Assembly (NCBI GenBank): GCA_027013295.1 | Contig: JALUXP010000023.1 | Span: forward strand, 29,964 to 93,963 | Source: Sulfurimonas sp. | Lineage (GTDB): Bacteria; Campylobacterota; Campylobacteria; Campylobacterales; Sulfurimonadaceae | Direction: 5' to 3' | Length of the DNA: 64,000 bases | In this document: in pieces, positions 50,548-59,876 of the stretch | Layout: every line of letters starts with the position of its first letter | Numbering within the stretch: the first letter of the stretch is position 1 | Translations under genes and position numbers: made by a program | The notes under the pieces: model-generated | Database searches by the model: none | Seen by the model: only the letters and a program-made list of their open reading frames with translations | What the model was told of the DNA's origin: nothing

Positions 50548-51465
50548 TTATTGTTGGGGTTTTAGATATTTTAAACATGTTTTAGCAAAGTTTTCTTGCG
50601 ATTTTATATGATGCTCTACTCCATAAAGGATGAACTTTAACTCATTAGCATGGAGAAGTAATCTTGTTGCCCCACTTTTTTTAAGCCTTTGCTCATTTGT
50701 TATCGTTTTATCTAAAAATCTCAAAACATCTTCTTCGCTTTGTCCATAAATGGGGTCACCAACAATTGGATGTTTCACATGAAACAAATGGACACGAATC
50801 TGATGCTGTCTTCCTGTAAACGGTTGACACTCAACTAAAGTCATATCTTTCTCTGCGAAGTATTTCAAAGGAGATATTGTTGTTTTAGATGCTTTACCAT
50901 CTGGATGCACTTTAACCACCATCCGCACAATAGCACTATCATCTTCCTTTCTAAGTAGTGGCTCCTTAATGATAAGCTCTTCTTTGAGCTCACCATGTAC
51001 CAATGCCAAATATTTTTTTTGAATGTTTCGACTCTCAAAGAGCATCTTAAGATCTTTTTCACTTTGTTTATCTCTAGCACATAAAACCAGTCCACTTGTT
51101 TCTTGATCGATGCGATGAGCGATGTTGGCTTGTAAACCAAACTGATATTTGAGTTCATCTACAAGGGAGTACTCCGTATCTCTATTTTGAGGATGTATAA
51201 GTACTCCACTAGGTTTATTGAAAATTACAAAATGTTTTTCCACGACATCAGCTTGAAGTTCTCTCGTGCTTGGCTCATACTGAATAAACTCAAACTCACC
51301 TTCTATCTCAAGAGTAGGGGTAACCATAGGCTCTCCACCTATAAAGAGCCTACCGTGAGCTATGAGTCTTTGTGCTTCTTTTTGTGTATAACCCAATTCA
51401 TGAATGAGGAACATAAATGCGCGTTGTTTTTCTTGAACAAAAAATTTTCTTTTTATAAATGGCAA
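50548..51465 (-). CDS. RluA-family pseudouridine synthase
   Basis: S4-like N-terminus; NKPSGVLIHPQ; AHRIDQETSGLVLCARDKQSEKDL; FTGRQHQIRVHLFHVKHPIVGDPIYG. Confidence 0.9.
   Translation of the reverse strand: MPFIKRKFFVQEKQRAFMFLIHELGYTQKEAQRLIAHGRLFIGGEPMVTPTLEIEGEFEFIQYEPSTRELQADVVEKHFVIFNKPSGVLIHPQNRDTEYSLVDELKYQFGLQANIAHRIDQETSGLVLCARDKQSEKDLKMLFESRNIQKKYLALVHGELKEELIIKEPLLRKEDDSAIVRMVVKVHPDGKASKTTISPLKYFAEKDMTLVECQPFTGRQHQIRVHLFHVKHPIVGDPIYGQSEEDVLRFLDKTITNEQRLKKSGATRLLLHANELKFILYGVEHHIKSQENFAKTCLKYLKPQQ
50771..50786. promoter_or_regulatory. Putative parS site 2, inside the rluA-type CDS
   Basis: TGTTTCACATGAAACA = exact reverse complement of the 16-mer at 46313-46328. Confidence 0.75.
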
Positions 51466-51573
51466 AAATATCCTTTAACTCAAATTATACAATTAAAAAT
51501 TAAGAATTCAAATAGAAGAGAAGCTTTTAGAAGCACTTAAGAGGGCATTAAGTTGGAGGGGGAAGTGTTTTCT

Positions 51574-51600
51574 TTCACACTCTTAAAAGAGGTGAAAGTA
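51574..51600 (-). terminator. Hairpin directly after the heme-porin stop codon
   Basis: CTTTCAC-ACTCTTAAAAGAG-GTGAAAG stem-loop adjacent to the stop at 51601; no clear U-tract. Confidence 0.45.
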
Positions 51601-52776
51601 TTAGAGTGCTAAATCTAAAGCAAGCATAAGATTGTGTTTATTGCTATCTTTATCGAGCAGATACATATAACCAAATCTAAATTGGACATTTTCTCTATAA
51701 AAATATCTTGCACCAATCAAAGTTGCATCATCAGAAGAGTTAGCCACCTTACCGTTATTTGCTATCTTATAGCCTGCTGAGAGCATAAATACTCTTGGTA
51801 TCACAGCTACTTCACTTGAAAGTGTCGCTGAATTTTTATCTTTAAATGTTACTGCATAGAGTGAGTTTTTATTATGTTTTGCATTTGCATAGTCAGCAAA
51901 AATGCTAAGAGGAACAGTTCCTACAAGACCACGAGCTTGAATTTTTAAAGCGTAAGAATTTGTACTTTGTTTCAAAACAGATGCATTCTTTGCTGAACCT
52001 AGTATCTGTGAAGTTCCCCACCACATCTCTGCCCCAAAGTCTATGTCCCAACTTCCAACTTGAGGAGTAAGCGCTAGACTTGCAAAGTTTGCAGGTTTTA
52101 CTTGACTAACACTTCCATTTGTTGGTACCCATACAGAGTAAGCTGCATTCCATAAGTCATTGTATACATAGAGCGAAATTCCTTCTGCTGGTAGATCTCC
52201 ATTTTGTACATAATTTTGAGATGCGAACATATCTCCAAGAGAAGTCACAACGCTCCCTGCATTAAGTAAATTTGTAACAGAAGAGGGACCATCGCCATCT
52301 GTTAAATATGGCACAACGCCGATAGTGTAGTCTGAAACATTGTAGATAAAAGGTAGACGCATATTTGCGAGTCCAAATGTACTCGTTTGTGCATCATAAC
52401 CCATCTCTGTAAAAGTACCTACTCCATTTGCTATACGCCCACCAACAAATACAGAAGCTTCATTAGGAATGTTAAGTACTGCTGATGATGAGCTTGATTT
52501 TGTAATACCAAAATTTGCCATCAATGACATATTTAGCATGCCTGTTAAAGACATGAACTTATCTTTCTCACTATCTTTAATAGTTGCTTGTGTTCCTACC
52601 ATTGTATAGCCACTTGCTTTAAATGAACGACCAAAACGATTGAGAGCAGGGTAACCACTCTGTGAATGACAGGCACTACAAGATACACCCATTTGTCTCG
52701 AAAATGCTGGTAATGCTATGGCATTACTGACAAAAACTGATAAACCTAAGAACCCCATTATGATAATTTTTTTTAT
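51601..52776 (-). CDS. Outer-membrane beta-barrel with N-terminal monoheme c motif (Cyc2-like fused cytochrome-porin); ATA start at 52776 proposed (ORF track ATG 52758)
   Basis: Signal (KKIIIMGFLGLSVFVSNAIA)LPAFSRQMGVSCSACHSQSGYPALNRFGRSFKASGY then amphipathic beta-strand sequence ending in LMLALDLAL. Confidence 0.75.
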   Translation of the reverse strand: MKKIIIMGFLGLSVFVSNAIALPAFSRQMGVSCSACHSQSGYPALNRFGRSFKASGYTMVGTQATIKDSEKDKFMSLTGMLNMSLMANFGITKSSSSSAVLNIPNEASVFVGGRIANGVGTFTEMGYDAQTSTFGLANMRLPFIYNVSDYTIGVVPYLTDGDGPSSVTNLLNAGSVVTSLGDMFASQNYVQNGDLPAEGISLYVYNDLWNAAYSVWVPTNGSVSQVKPANFASLALTPQVGSWDIDFGAEMWWGTSQILGSAKNASVLKQSTNSYALKIQARGLVGTVPLSIFADYANAKHNKNSLYAVTFKDKNSATLSSEVAVIPRVFMLSAGYKIANNGKVANSSDDATLIGARYFYRENVQFRFGYMYLLDKDSNKHNLMLALDLAL

Positions 52777-52882
52777 TTTATCTCCTTATGCAACTTTCTT
52801 TATGAAAAAGCTTTCATTATTCTCAATTAAGTGCTTCTTCTCTGGAGAGGCACTTATAATGATTGATTATAACATAAACTTT

Positions 52883-52921
52883 AGTAGATAAATTTAAAAT
52901 TGGATTTTAAATTTATCTACT
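52883..52921. repeat. 18-bp perfect inverted repeat with 3-nt loop in divergent promoter region
   Basis: AGTAGATAAATTTAAAAT-TGG-ATTTTAAATTTATCTACT. Confidence 0.8.
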
Positions 52922-52951
52922 TATTAGTAAAAATGTGATAGACTCCTTTTT

Positions 52952-53740
52952 ATGAACAGTAATGCAGTGATAGCTAAAAAGAGATTTGGACAAAATTTCT
53001 TAAAAGATGTAAGTGTATTGCATAGGATCATCCAATCGATGCCCAATAACAACAACAAAGTTGTAGAAATTGGACCTGGTTTAGGTGATTTAACTAAATA
53101 TTTAGTAGATGTCAAAAGTGTAGAAGCTTTTGAGGTCGATACCGAATTATGTAAAATATTGCAAGATAAGTTTAAAGACGAGATCAACACCAAACAATTC
53201 CAGCTTCATTGCGGGGATGTGCTCAATGTTTGGCAGACTAGCTCAGATGAATGTTTGATAAAAGAAAGTTATGATTTGGTGGCAAACCTACCATATTATA
53301 TAGCTACAAACATCATTTTAAAAGCACTCGCTGATCCAATGTGTAAAAACATACTTGTGATGACTCAGTTAGAAGTTGCAGAAAAGTTTTGTGCGTCAGC
53401 AGGGGAGAAAGTATTTGGTTCTTTGGGTATTATAACCCAAAGTGTAGGAACAGCACGCATTATAGTGAAAGTTCCCCCAACTGCTTTTGAACCACCGCCA
53501 AAGATTAACTCTGCAGTTTTCTTAATACAAAAAGATAAAAATAGAAGAGACAAAGAGTTCGAGGATATGCTTAGAATTGCATTTACACAACCTCGAAAAA
53601 CTTTGCTTAAGAATTTATCTTCAAAGTATGACAAAACTGAACTTCTTCATATTTTTGAAGAATTAAATTTTACATTGACGATTCGTCCTCACCAAGTTTC
53701 TACCTCAGACTATCACCACCTATATAAAAAAATAATATAA
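52952..53740 (+). CDS. ksgA: 16S rRNA (adenine(1518)-N(6)/adenine(1519)-N(6))-dimethyltransferase
   Basis: KKRFGQNFLKDVSVLHRI; VVEIGPGLGDLTKYL; NLPYYIATNI. Confidence 0.94.
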   Translation: MNSNAVIAKKRFGQNFLKDVSVLHRIIQSMPNNNNKVVEIGPGLGDLTKYLVDVKSVEAFEVDTELCKILQDKFKDEINTKQFQLHCGDVLNVWQTSSDECLIKESYDLVANLPYYIATNIILKALADPMCKNILVMTQLEVAEKFCASAGEKVFGSLGIITQSVGTARIIVKVPPTAFEPPPKINSAVFLIQKDKNRRDKEFEDMLRIAFTQPRKTLLKNLSSKYDKTELLHIFEELNFTLTIRPHQVSTSDYHHLYKKII

Positions 53741-53752
53741 GGTGTATACACA

Positions 53753-55723
53753 ATGCAAGACAATAAAAGTAACGCACAACCAAGCGTGAAGCCAGAAGTA
53801 GATGGTAATGTAAAAGAGGTGCCAAAAGATGGCAACCGTACTCCAAGCAAACCAAGAAGCAATAACCAAAATCGTAATAATCAAAACAAACCAAGAAATA
53901 ATAGTGCCTCAAAGCCAAACAATAACCAAAACCGAAACAAAAGTGGAGGAAGAGGGCGTCGTCGTCAAAGCACTCCTGTGGATGAAAATCTTAAAAAATA
54001 TGTAACTCTTAATCAAGAAGCACACAAGCAAAGACTGAACCCACATTTTAAACTTGATCTCAATTCAAAAGCAAAAATTCGTATCACTCCACTTGGTGGA
54101 CTTGGTGAGATTGGTGGAAATATCACTGTATTTGAAACAGAAAATGAAGCAATTTTAATCGATGTTGGAATGAGCTTTCCAGACGAAGATATGCATGGTG
54201 TCGATATCTTAGTCCCAGATTTTACTTATATTCGTGAGATAAAAGACAAGATTAAAGCAGTCATTATTACACATGCTCATGAAGATCACATTGGTGCAAT
54301 GCCGTATCTTTACAAAGAGATGCAATTCCCAATTTATGCTTCACCATTACCACTCGCAATGATTGGTAATAAGTTTGATGAGCATCACATTAAAGAGTTT
54401 AGAAAATACTTTAACCCAATCGTAAAGAGAGAGATCTATGAGATAGGTGAAGATTTTAAAATCGAGTGGATGCACATGACTCACTCTATCTTAGATTCAT
54501 CTTCACTTGCTATTACGACTGATGCAGGGACCATTATCCATACTGGTGATTTTAAAATCGATCATACTCCAGTGGATGGATATACAGCAGATATACATAG
54601 ATTAGCTTACTATGGAGACAAAGGTGTACTTTGCCTTTTGAGTGACTCTACAAACTCATATAACCCACTGCCAACTCCATCAGAGCTTAGTGTCGCACCA
54701 GCATTTGATAGAATTTTTAGTAAAGCAACTGGTCGTGTCATCCTTTCAACCTTTAGCTCAAATGTCCATCGTGTACAACAAGCTATCCAATACGGTGTAA
54801 AATATGGTCGTAAAGTATGTGTGATAGGGCGTTCAATGGAGCGTAATATTGAGATTGCTATGCAGTATGATTATGTAAAACTCAATAAAAATATCTTTAT
54901 TGAACCAGAACAGGTTGCCCATATGAGTGATCATGAAGTGCTTATCATAACAACAGGTTCTCAAGGGGAACCAAGTTCTGCGCTTTTTAGAATGAGTATT
55001 GGCGAGCACAGACACATTAAGATTAAACCAACAGATCTCATTGTGCTTTCTTCTCGTGCTATTCCTGGAAATGAGGGAAGTATCTCTGGTATGTTAAATC
55101 ACCTACAACGAGCAGGTGCTACTATAGCAAGAGACAAAGATATCCATGCTTCTGGCCACGCATCTATAGCAGAGCAAAAACTTATGCTTCGTTTGACTAA
55201 TCCTAAATTCTTTTTGCCTATCCATGGGGAATATAATCATGTAATGGCACATAAAGAGACTGGTATGATGTGTGGAGTTCCAGAAAGAAATATTCATATC
55301 ATGAATGATGGCGATACCATAGAAGTAGCTCCAAAATATATGAGAAAAGTCAAATCTGTGCGTACTGGTAAAACCTACATAGACAACCAAAATAATCACA
55401 AGATTGATGATGATGTTGTACTTGACCGTCAAAAATTAGCTTCTGATGGTGTAGTTATGATTGTCGCTCAGGTAGATAGACAACATACGAAAATGACCTC
55501 TAAGCCAAGAGTGACAACATTTGGTATTGTACCTGACAAGCAAGATAAGCAGTTTGCAAAAGAGATGGAAGATATCTTAGAGCAATTTCTCCTTCATATG
55601 AAAGGTGGACTACTCGACAATACAAGAGCTTTAGAAAATGATTTACGCCAAATAATCCGTAAACATATCTTTAGAAAAATGAAAAAATATCCACTCATCG
55701 TTCCAAATATAGTTGTTATGTGA
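53753..55723 (+). CDS. rnj: Ribonuclease J with Asn/Arg-rich disordered N-terminus
   Basis: LGGLGEIGGNITVFE; THAHEDHIGAMPYL; GSQGEPSSALFRMS; HASGHAS. Confidence 0.94.
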   Translation: MQDNKSNAQPSVKPEVDGNVKEVPKDGNRTPSKPRSNNQNRNNQNKPRNNSASKPNNNQNRNKSGGRGRRRQSTPVDENLKKYVTLNQEAHKQRLNPHFKLDLNSKAKIRITPLGGLGEIGGNITVFETENEAILIDVGMSFPDEDMHGVDILVPDFTYIREIKDKIKAVIITHAHEDHIGAMPYLYKEMQFPIYASPLPLAMIGNKFDEHHIKEFRKYFNPIVKREIYEIGEDFKIEWMHMTHSILDSSSLAITTDAGTIIHTGDFKIDHTPVDGYTADIHRLAYYGDKGVLCLLSDSTNSYNPLPTPSELSVAPAFDRIFSKATGRVILSTFSSNVHRVQQAIQYGVKYGRKVCVIGRSMERNIEIAMQYDYVKLNKNIFIEPEQVAHMSDHEVLIITTGSQGEPSSALFRMSIGEHRHIKIKPTDLIVLSSRAIPGNEGSISGMLNHLQRAGATIARDKDIHASGHASIAEQKLMLRLTNPKFFLPIHGEYNHVMAHKETGMMCGVPERNIHIMNDGDTIEVAPKYMRKVKSVRTGKTYIDNQNNHKIDDDVVLDRQKLASDGVVMIVAQVDRQHTKMTSKPRVTTFGIVPDKQDKQFAKEMEDILEQFLLHMKGGLLDNTRALENDLRQIIRKHIFRKMKKYPLIVPNIVVM

Positions 55724-55734
55724 GAACCGTAAAG

Positions 55735-55759
55735 AAAATGACACCTGCGTGTCATTTTT
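55735..55759 (+). terminator. Rho-independent terminator of rnj
   Basis: AAAATGACAC-CTGC-GTGTCATTTTT hairpin with T-run 12 bp after the stop codon. Confidence 0.8.
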
Positions 55760-55790
55760 AGGTTCCCAACCACAGCCATTGTCTGAAGGA

Positions 55791-57719
55791 CTAGAAAATA
55801 AAGTTTCCAGTTGCAAATGGTCCATGCCAAATATCATATCTACTCATCTCAAGTTCTAATTCATTTTGATTAATGGTACTGTCACTCTTAGGGTCTTGTC
55901 CTGTAGCGGTGTATGCACCTCGAACTCTGTATCCAGCAGTAAAAGAATAGCCAAGACCACGAGCTGATTTATATCTTTGTTGAAAGATATAGCCTAGTTC
56001 TAATTCTCCATTAAAAACTAAAGAACCTGTGTAGTTGATTTTTTTTCCTTTGCCTTGAGCAGAACTTAAGACAGCTTTTTTAGCTTCAGATGAGAGTTTA
56101 TAGTCAGCCCAGCCGATACCACCTAAAGCTTGGACATACCAGCGAGCTAAATTTACTTCATACCGCTTTGCATAAGAGATTTCATCATATCCAAAAACAA
56201 ATGAATAATAATTGATTTTAAAATTTTTATCCATTCCATGGACTACGATATTTTTTGAACTATCTGAAAAACCAATGGCAGATGGGGTAGTGTAATTGGT
56301 ATATTCTAATCCAGCATACATCCCTCTTTCACCCATCATATAAGCTCCATAAGTAACAAGCTCTGATGAAAATTCTTTAGTTTGTCCTCCTTGAGTGATA
56401 GCTGATCCCCCACCATTGTTATTTTCTACATAGGTAGCAACACCATTAATATTTCCCTTAAGCACTTTAAGTCTTAAAGCACTATTGTCAGAGATTAGAC
56501 CATCAAAATCAACTAGAAAGTTAAGCATTTTGCTTGATTTTGCGGCTAGTCCACCTATCTGTTTAGCTTCATTTTGTAGATAAGCAACAGAGAGATGCAC
56601 TGTATCAAAGCGACCTTCAAAGTAAAGTGATTTGTAGAGTGATCTACTAATATCGTATTTTACCTTGCCATAGACGATCTTCGAATCTTTTGCTGGATCA
56701 TCAATACTAGAAGAAGCATTCCAGTAAATTTGAGAAGCACCAACACCCACAAGGAGGTCAATAATACTCTCCTCCTCAAAGCCTTTTATGTGCTTTGGTA
56801 CTTCATCGCCAAGAGCAGCATACTCTTTAAATGTGATAACTAATTCTATATCAGTTCTATTGGTAGTATCTTTTGTACCTAGGTAAAATACATTTTTTTG
56901 TATATAGATGTCTGGATCAAAACCTACATTTCTCTCTGCTGAATTAAAGATCCAGCCTTTTTCAACTTTTTTATTTTTAAAGTTTACATGGGCACTAACA
57001 AGCCCTTTATTGTAAATATTTACATTTTTATATACAGCCATATAAACATTCTCTTCATCTTTTGGATAGACACTGATAACTCCATCTCTATCACCATGTT
57101 TTGAAAGAATAACATTAGTGCTAATCCATTGAGTAAGATTGGTTACTATGATTTCATCTGAGAGATCAAGGATAGCTGCTATAGCTATATCTCCTTGTGG
57201 ATTGTTAGCAATTGTCGCTTTGTCAATTGTCTCATTTTCGAGAATTGTTTCCCCATTTTTATAAACAGCATTGAGTCCAATCTGAATAATATCTCTGTCT
57301 TTTGTGATTAGAGATGGACCGGAAGCAAATAGACTTCTCTGTGGAAGATCATATTCTCTGTGTTTATGGTCGACTAAATAGTATTTAGTCTTTCTATCTT
57401 TTTTAGGTCCATAAGTATAGGAGTAGTAGAGATAAGCAACTTTATCATAACGACCCTTAGCGATGCTGCTAACACTATCTGATGAAGAGAAAGATCTAAT
57501 TACTTGTCCATCTTGATTTTCTATGACACTCCAACAATCACCCTTTTTAGGACATCTAATTCCAACTGAAACATTTGGAATTCCAATTTGATTAAAGTAG
57601 GCATTTCTGCTTATCTTTTGGTTAGAAATTTCCCCTAGCACAAACTCCTCTTTTTCTTGAACCACTTCCTTGGCAAACATACTTAACATAAAGATAGCTA
57701 GTAGTAAAACTATACGCAT
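55791..57719 (-). CDS. Hypothetical outer-membrane-associated protein (642 aa)
   Basis: Signal peptide MRIVLLLAIFMLSMFA; C-terminal half rich in alternating aromatic beta strands (YSFVFGYDEISYAKRYEVNLARWYVQALGG), ends in F (GPFATGNFIF). Confidence 0.65.
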   Translation of the reverse strand: MRIVLLLAIFMLSMFAKEVVQEKEEFVLGEISNQKISRNAYFNQIGIPNVSVGIRCPKKGDCWSVIENQDGQVIRSFSSSDSVSSIAKGRYDKVAYLYYSYTYGPKKDRKTKYYLVDHKHREYDLPQRSLFASGPSLITKDRDIIQIGLNAVYKNGETILENETIDKATIANNPQGDIAIAAILDLSDEIIVTNLTQWISTNVILSKHGDRDGVISVYPKDEENVYMAVYKNVNIYNKGLVSAHVNFKNKKVEKGWIFNSAERNVGFDPDIYIQKNVFYLGTKDTTNRTDIELVITFKEYAALGDEVPKHIKGFEEESIIDLLVGVGASQIYWNASSSIDDPAKDSKIVYGKVKYDISRSLYKSLYFEGRFDTVHLSVAYLQNEAKQIGGLAAKSSKMLNFLVDFDGLISDNSALRLKVLKGNINGVATYVENNNGGGSAITQGGQTKEFSSELVTYGAYMMGERGMYAGLEYTNYTTPSAIGFSDSSKNIVVHGMDKNFKINYYSFVFGYDEISYAKRYEVNLARWYVQALGGIGWADYKLSSEAKKAVLSSAQGKGKKINYTGSLVFNGELELGYIFQQRYKSARGLGYSFTAGYRVRGAYTATGQDPKSDSTINQNELELEMSRYDIWHGPFATGNFIF

Positions 57720-57850
57720 CTAATTCCTTTGATTAAAATTGAACGGATTATGCTATTTTTTATGTTAAAATTAGCTTTTATAATAAAAATATATTAAGCA
57801 TCCTATACTTTTATTGTATAATTGCTACAATAATAAACAAAGGCTTTATC

Positions 57851-58435
57851 TTGTTTGATTCAAAAGAAAAAAAGTTTGAAAATGCAGTAAAAACTATGAT
57901 CACTTATGTAGGTGAGGACCCCAATCGTGAGGGTTTAGAAAAAACTCCCCAAAGAGTGAGAAAAGCGTATGAGTTCATGTATGGTGGGTATAAGCAAGAT
58001 CCAAAAGAGATTCTTTCATCGGCACTTTTTACATCTTCAAATGATGAGATGGTTCTCATCAAAGATATAGAATTTTATTCTACTTGTGAACATCATCTTC
58101 TCCCTATTATTGGGCGTGTGCATGTTGCGTATATCCCAGATGGAAAAGTGGTAGGACTTTCTAAAGTTCCGCGTGTTGTAGATATCTTTGCTCGTCGTAT
58201 GCAGATTCAAGAGCAACTCACTGAGCAGATAGCAGATGCCATAATGGAGACGATAGCTCCTAAGGGAGTGGCTGTTGTTGTTGTCGCTCGTCATATGTGT
58301 ATGGAGATGCGAGGGGTTGAGAAGATCAACTCTACAACAACCTCTTCAGCACTTCGAGGTTTGTTTAAAAAAGATGAAAAAACTCGTAGTGAATTTTTCT
58401 CACTTATTAATTCCCCATCAGGGTCGCGTTACTAA
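57851..58435 (+). CDS. folE: GTP cyclohydrolase I
   Basis: [58 protein letters not shown]. Confidence 0.96.
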   Translation: MFDSKEKKFENAVKTMITYVGEDPNREGLEKTPQRVRKAYEFMYGGYKQDPKEILSSALFTSSNDEMVLIKDIEFYSTCEHHLLPIIGRVHVAYIPDGKVVGLSKVPRVVDIFARRMQIQEQLTEQIADAIMETIAPKGVAVVVVARHMCMEMRGVEKINSTTTSSALRGLFKKDEKTRSEFFSLINSPSGSRY

Positions 58436-58448
58436 GGTGAGGTACTAA

Positions 58449-59753
58449 ATGCCTCTCTCTTCACTTAAAAGTAAGATCTCATCACTGAACCACTCTATCC
58501 ATTTTGGTAAAGTTGTAAAGATAAATGCAACTGTTATTACCGCAGTAGGTCTCAATGTAAGCATTGGTGATATGGTAAAAATCATCTCAAATGAATCATC
58601 TCAAGAAACGGTTGGTATGGTTACAGAGATAGATGGCGATACTTTTTTCATCACCCCTTTTAGTTTTGTAGAGGGTTTTAGTGCGGGTGATAAAGTATAC
58701 ATAGATTCAAATGGTCTCAATATCCCTGTCAGTGATGCACTTATAGGTAGGGTGGTTGACCCTTTTATGCGTCCCATAGATGCTAAAGGGAGCATAAAAA
58801 GTACAAAATATGCCCCTATTATCAAGCCACCTATTGCTGCTATGAAACGAGGTATGATAGATGAAGTATTTGGTGTTGGTGTCAAGAGCATCGACGGACT
58901 TCTTACTTGTGGAAAAGGTCAAAAGCTTGGTATCTTTGCAGGAAGTGGAGTAGGAAAATCAACTTTGATGGGGATGATTGTGCGTGGTTCAGATGCCCCC
59001 ATAAAGGTCGTAGCACTCATCGGTGAGCGTGGGCGTGAAGTCCCAGAGTTCATAGAAAAAAACCTTGGTGGCAATCTTGAAAATACCGTCATCATTGTAG
59101 CAACCTCAGATGACTCACCCTTGATGCGTAAGTATGGAGCTTTTGCAGCTATGAGTGTTGCAGAACATTTTAAAGATCAAGGGCATGATGTCCTTTTCAT
59201 TATGGATTCGGTGACAAGGTTTGCTATGGCTCAACGCGAAATTGGTCTAGCACTTGGTGAACCACCAACCTCAAAAGGGTATCCACCATCTTCACTGACA
59301 CTCTTACCTCAGTTGATGGAACGAGCTGGAAAAGAGGAGGGTAAAGGCTCTATTACTGCATTTTTTACAGTATTGATTGAGGGTGATGATATGAGTGATC
59401 CAATCGCCGACCAATCCCGCTCTATCTTAGATGGGCATATTGTACTCTCTCGAGAACTGACCGACTTTGGTATCTACCCACCCATCCACATACTTAACTC
59501 TGCATCGAGGGTGATGAATGACATCATCACTGAAGAGCATCTTGGTGCTGTACTAAAATTTAGAAGGATGTACACCCTCCTAAAAGAAAATGAGATGCTC
59601 ATCCGTATAGGTGCATATACAAAAGGCACTGATCCAGAGCTAGATGAAGCGATGGAGAAAAAAGAGGCGATGGAGGAGTTTATGTCACAAAAGGCTGATA
59701 ACCAAACTTCGTATGAGGAAACTACAGCAAACCTAATTGCTATAGTAAGTTAA
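58449..59753 (+). CDS. fliI: Flagellum-specific ATP synthase FliI
   Basis: GIFAGSGVGKSTLMGMI; GERGREVPEFIE; FIMDSVTRFAMAQREIGLALGEPPTSKGYPPSSL. Confidence 0.92.
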   Translation: MPLSSLKSKISSLNHSIHFGKVVKINATVITAVGLNVSIGDMVKIISNESSQETVGMVTEIDGDTFFITPFSFVEGFSAGDKVYIDSNGLNIPVSDALIGRVVDPFMRPIDAKGSIKSTKYAPIIKPPIAAMKRGMIDEVFGVGVKSIDGLLTCGKGQKLGIFAGSGVGKSTLMGMIVRGSDAPIKVVALIGERGREVPEFIEKNLGGNLENTVIIVATSDDSPLMRKYGAFAAMSVAEHFKDQGHDVLFIMDSVTRFAMAQREIGLALGEPPTSKGYPPSSLTLLPQLMERAGKEEGKGSITAFFTVLIEGDDMSDPIADQSRSILDGHIVLSRELTDFGIYPPIHILNSASRVMNDIITEEHLGAVLKFRRMYTLLKENEMLIRIGAYTKGTDPELDEAMEKKEAMEEFMSQKADNQTSYEETTANLIAIVS

Positions 59754-59876
59754 ACTCTTTTTTAGCTTGATTGTGATAATTTTTAGCTAAGGTGTTGTAA
59801 GATATAATCTCTTTAATCCAAATTATGCAATAGAAATTTCTAAAATTTGGGTTTAAATTAACGCTAAGGTTTTCTC

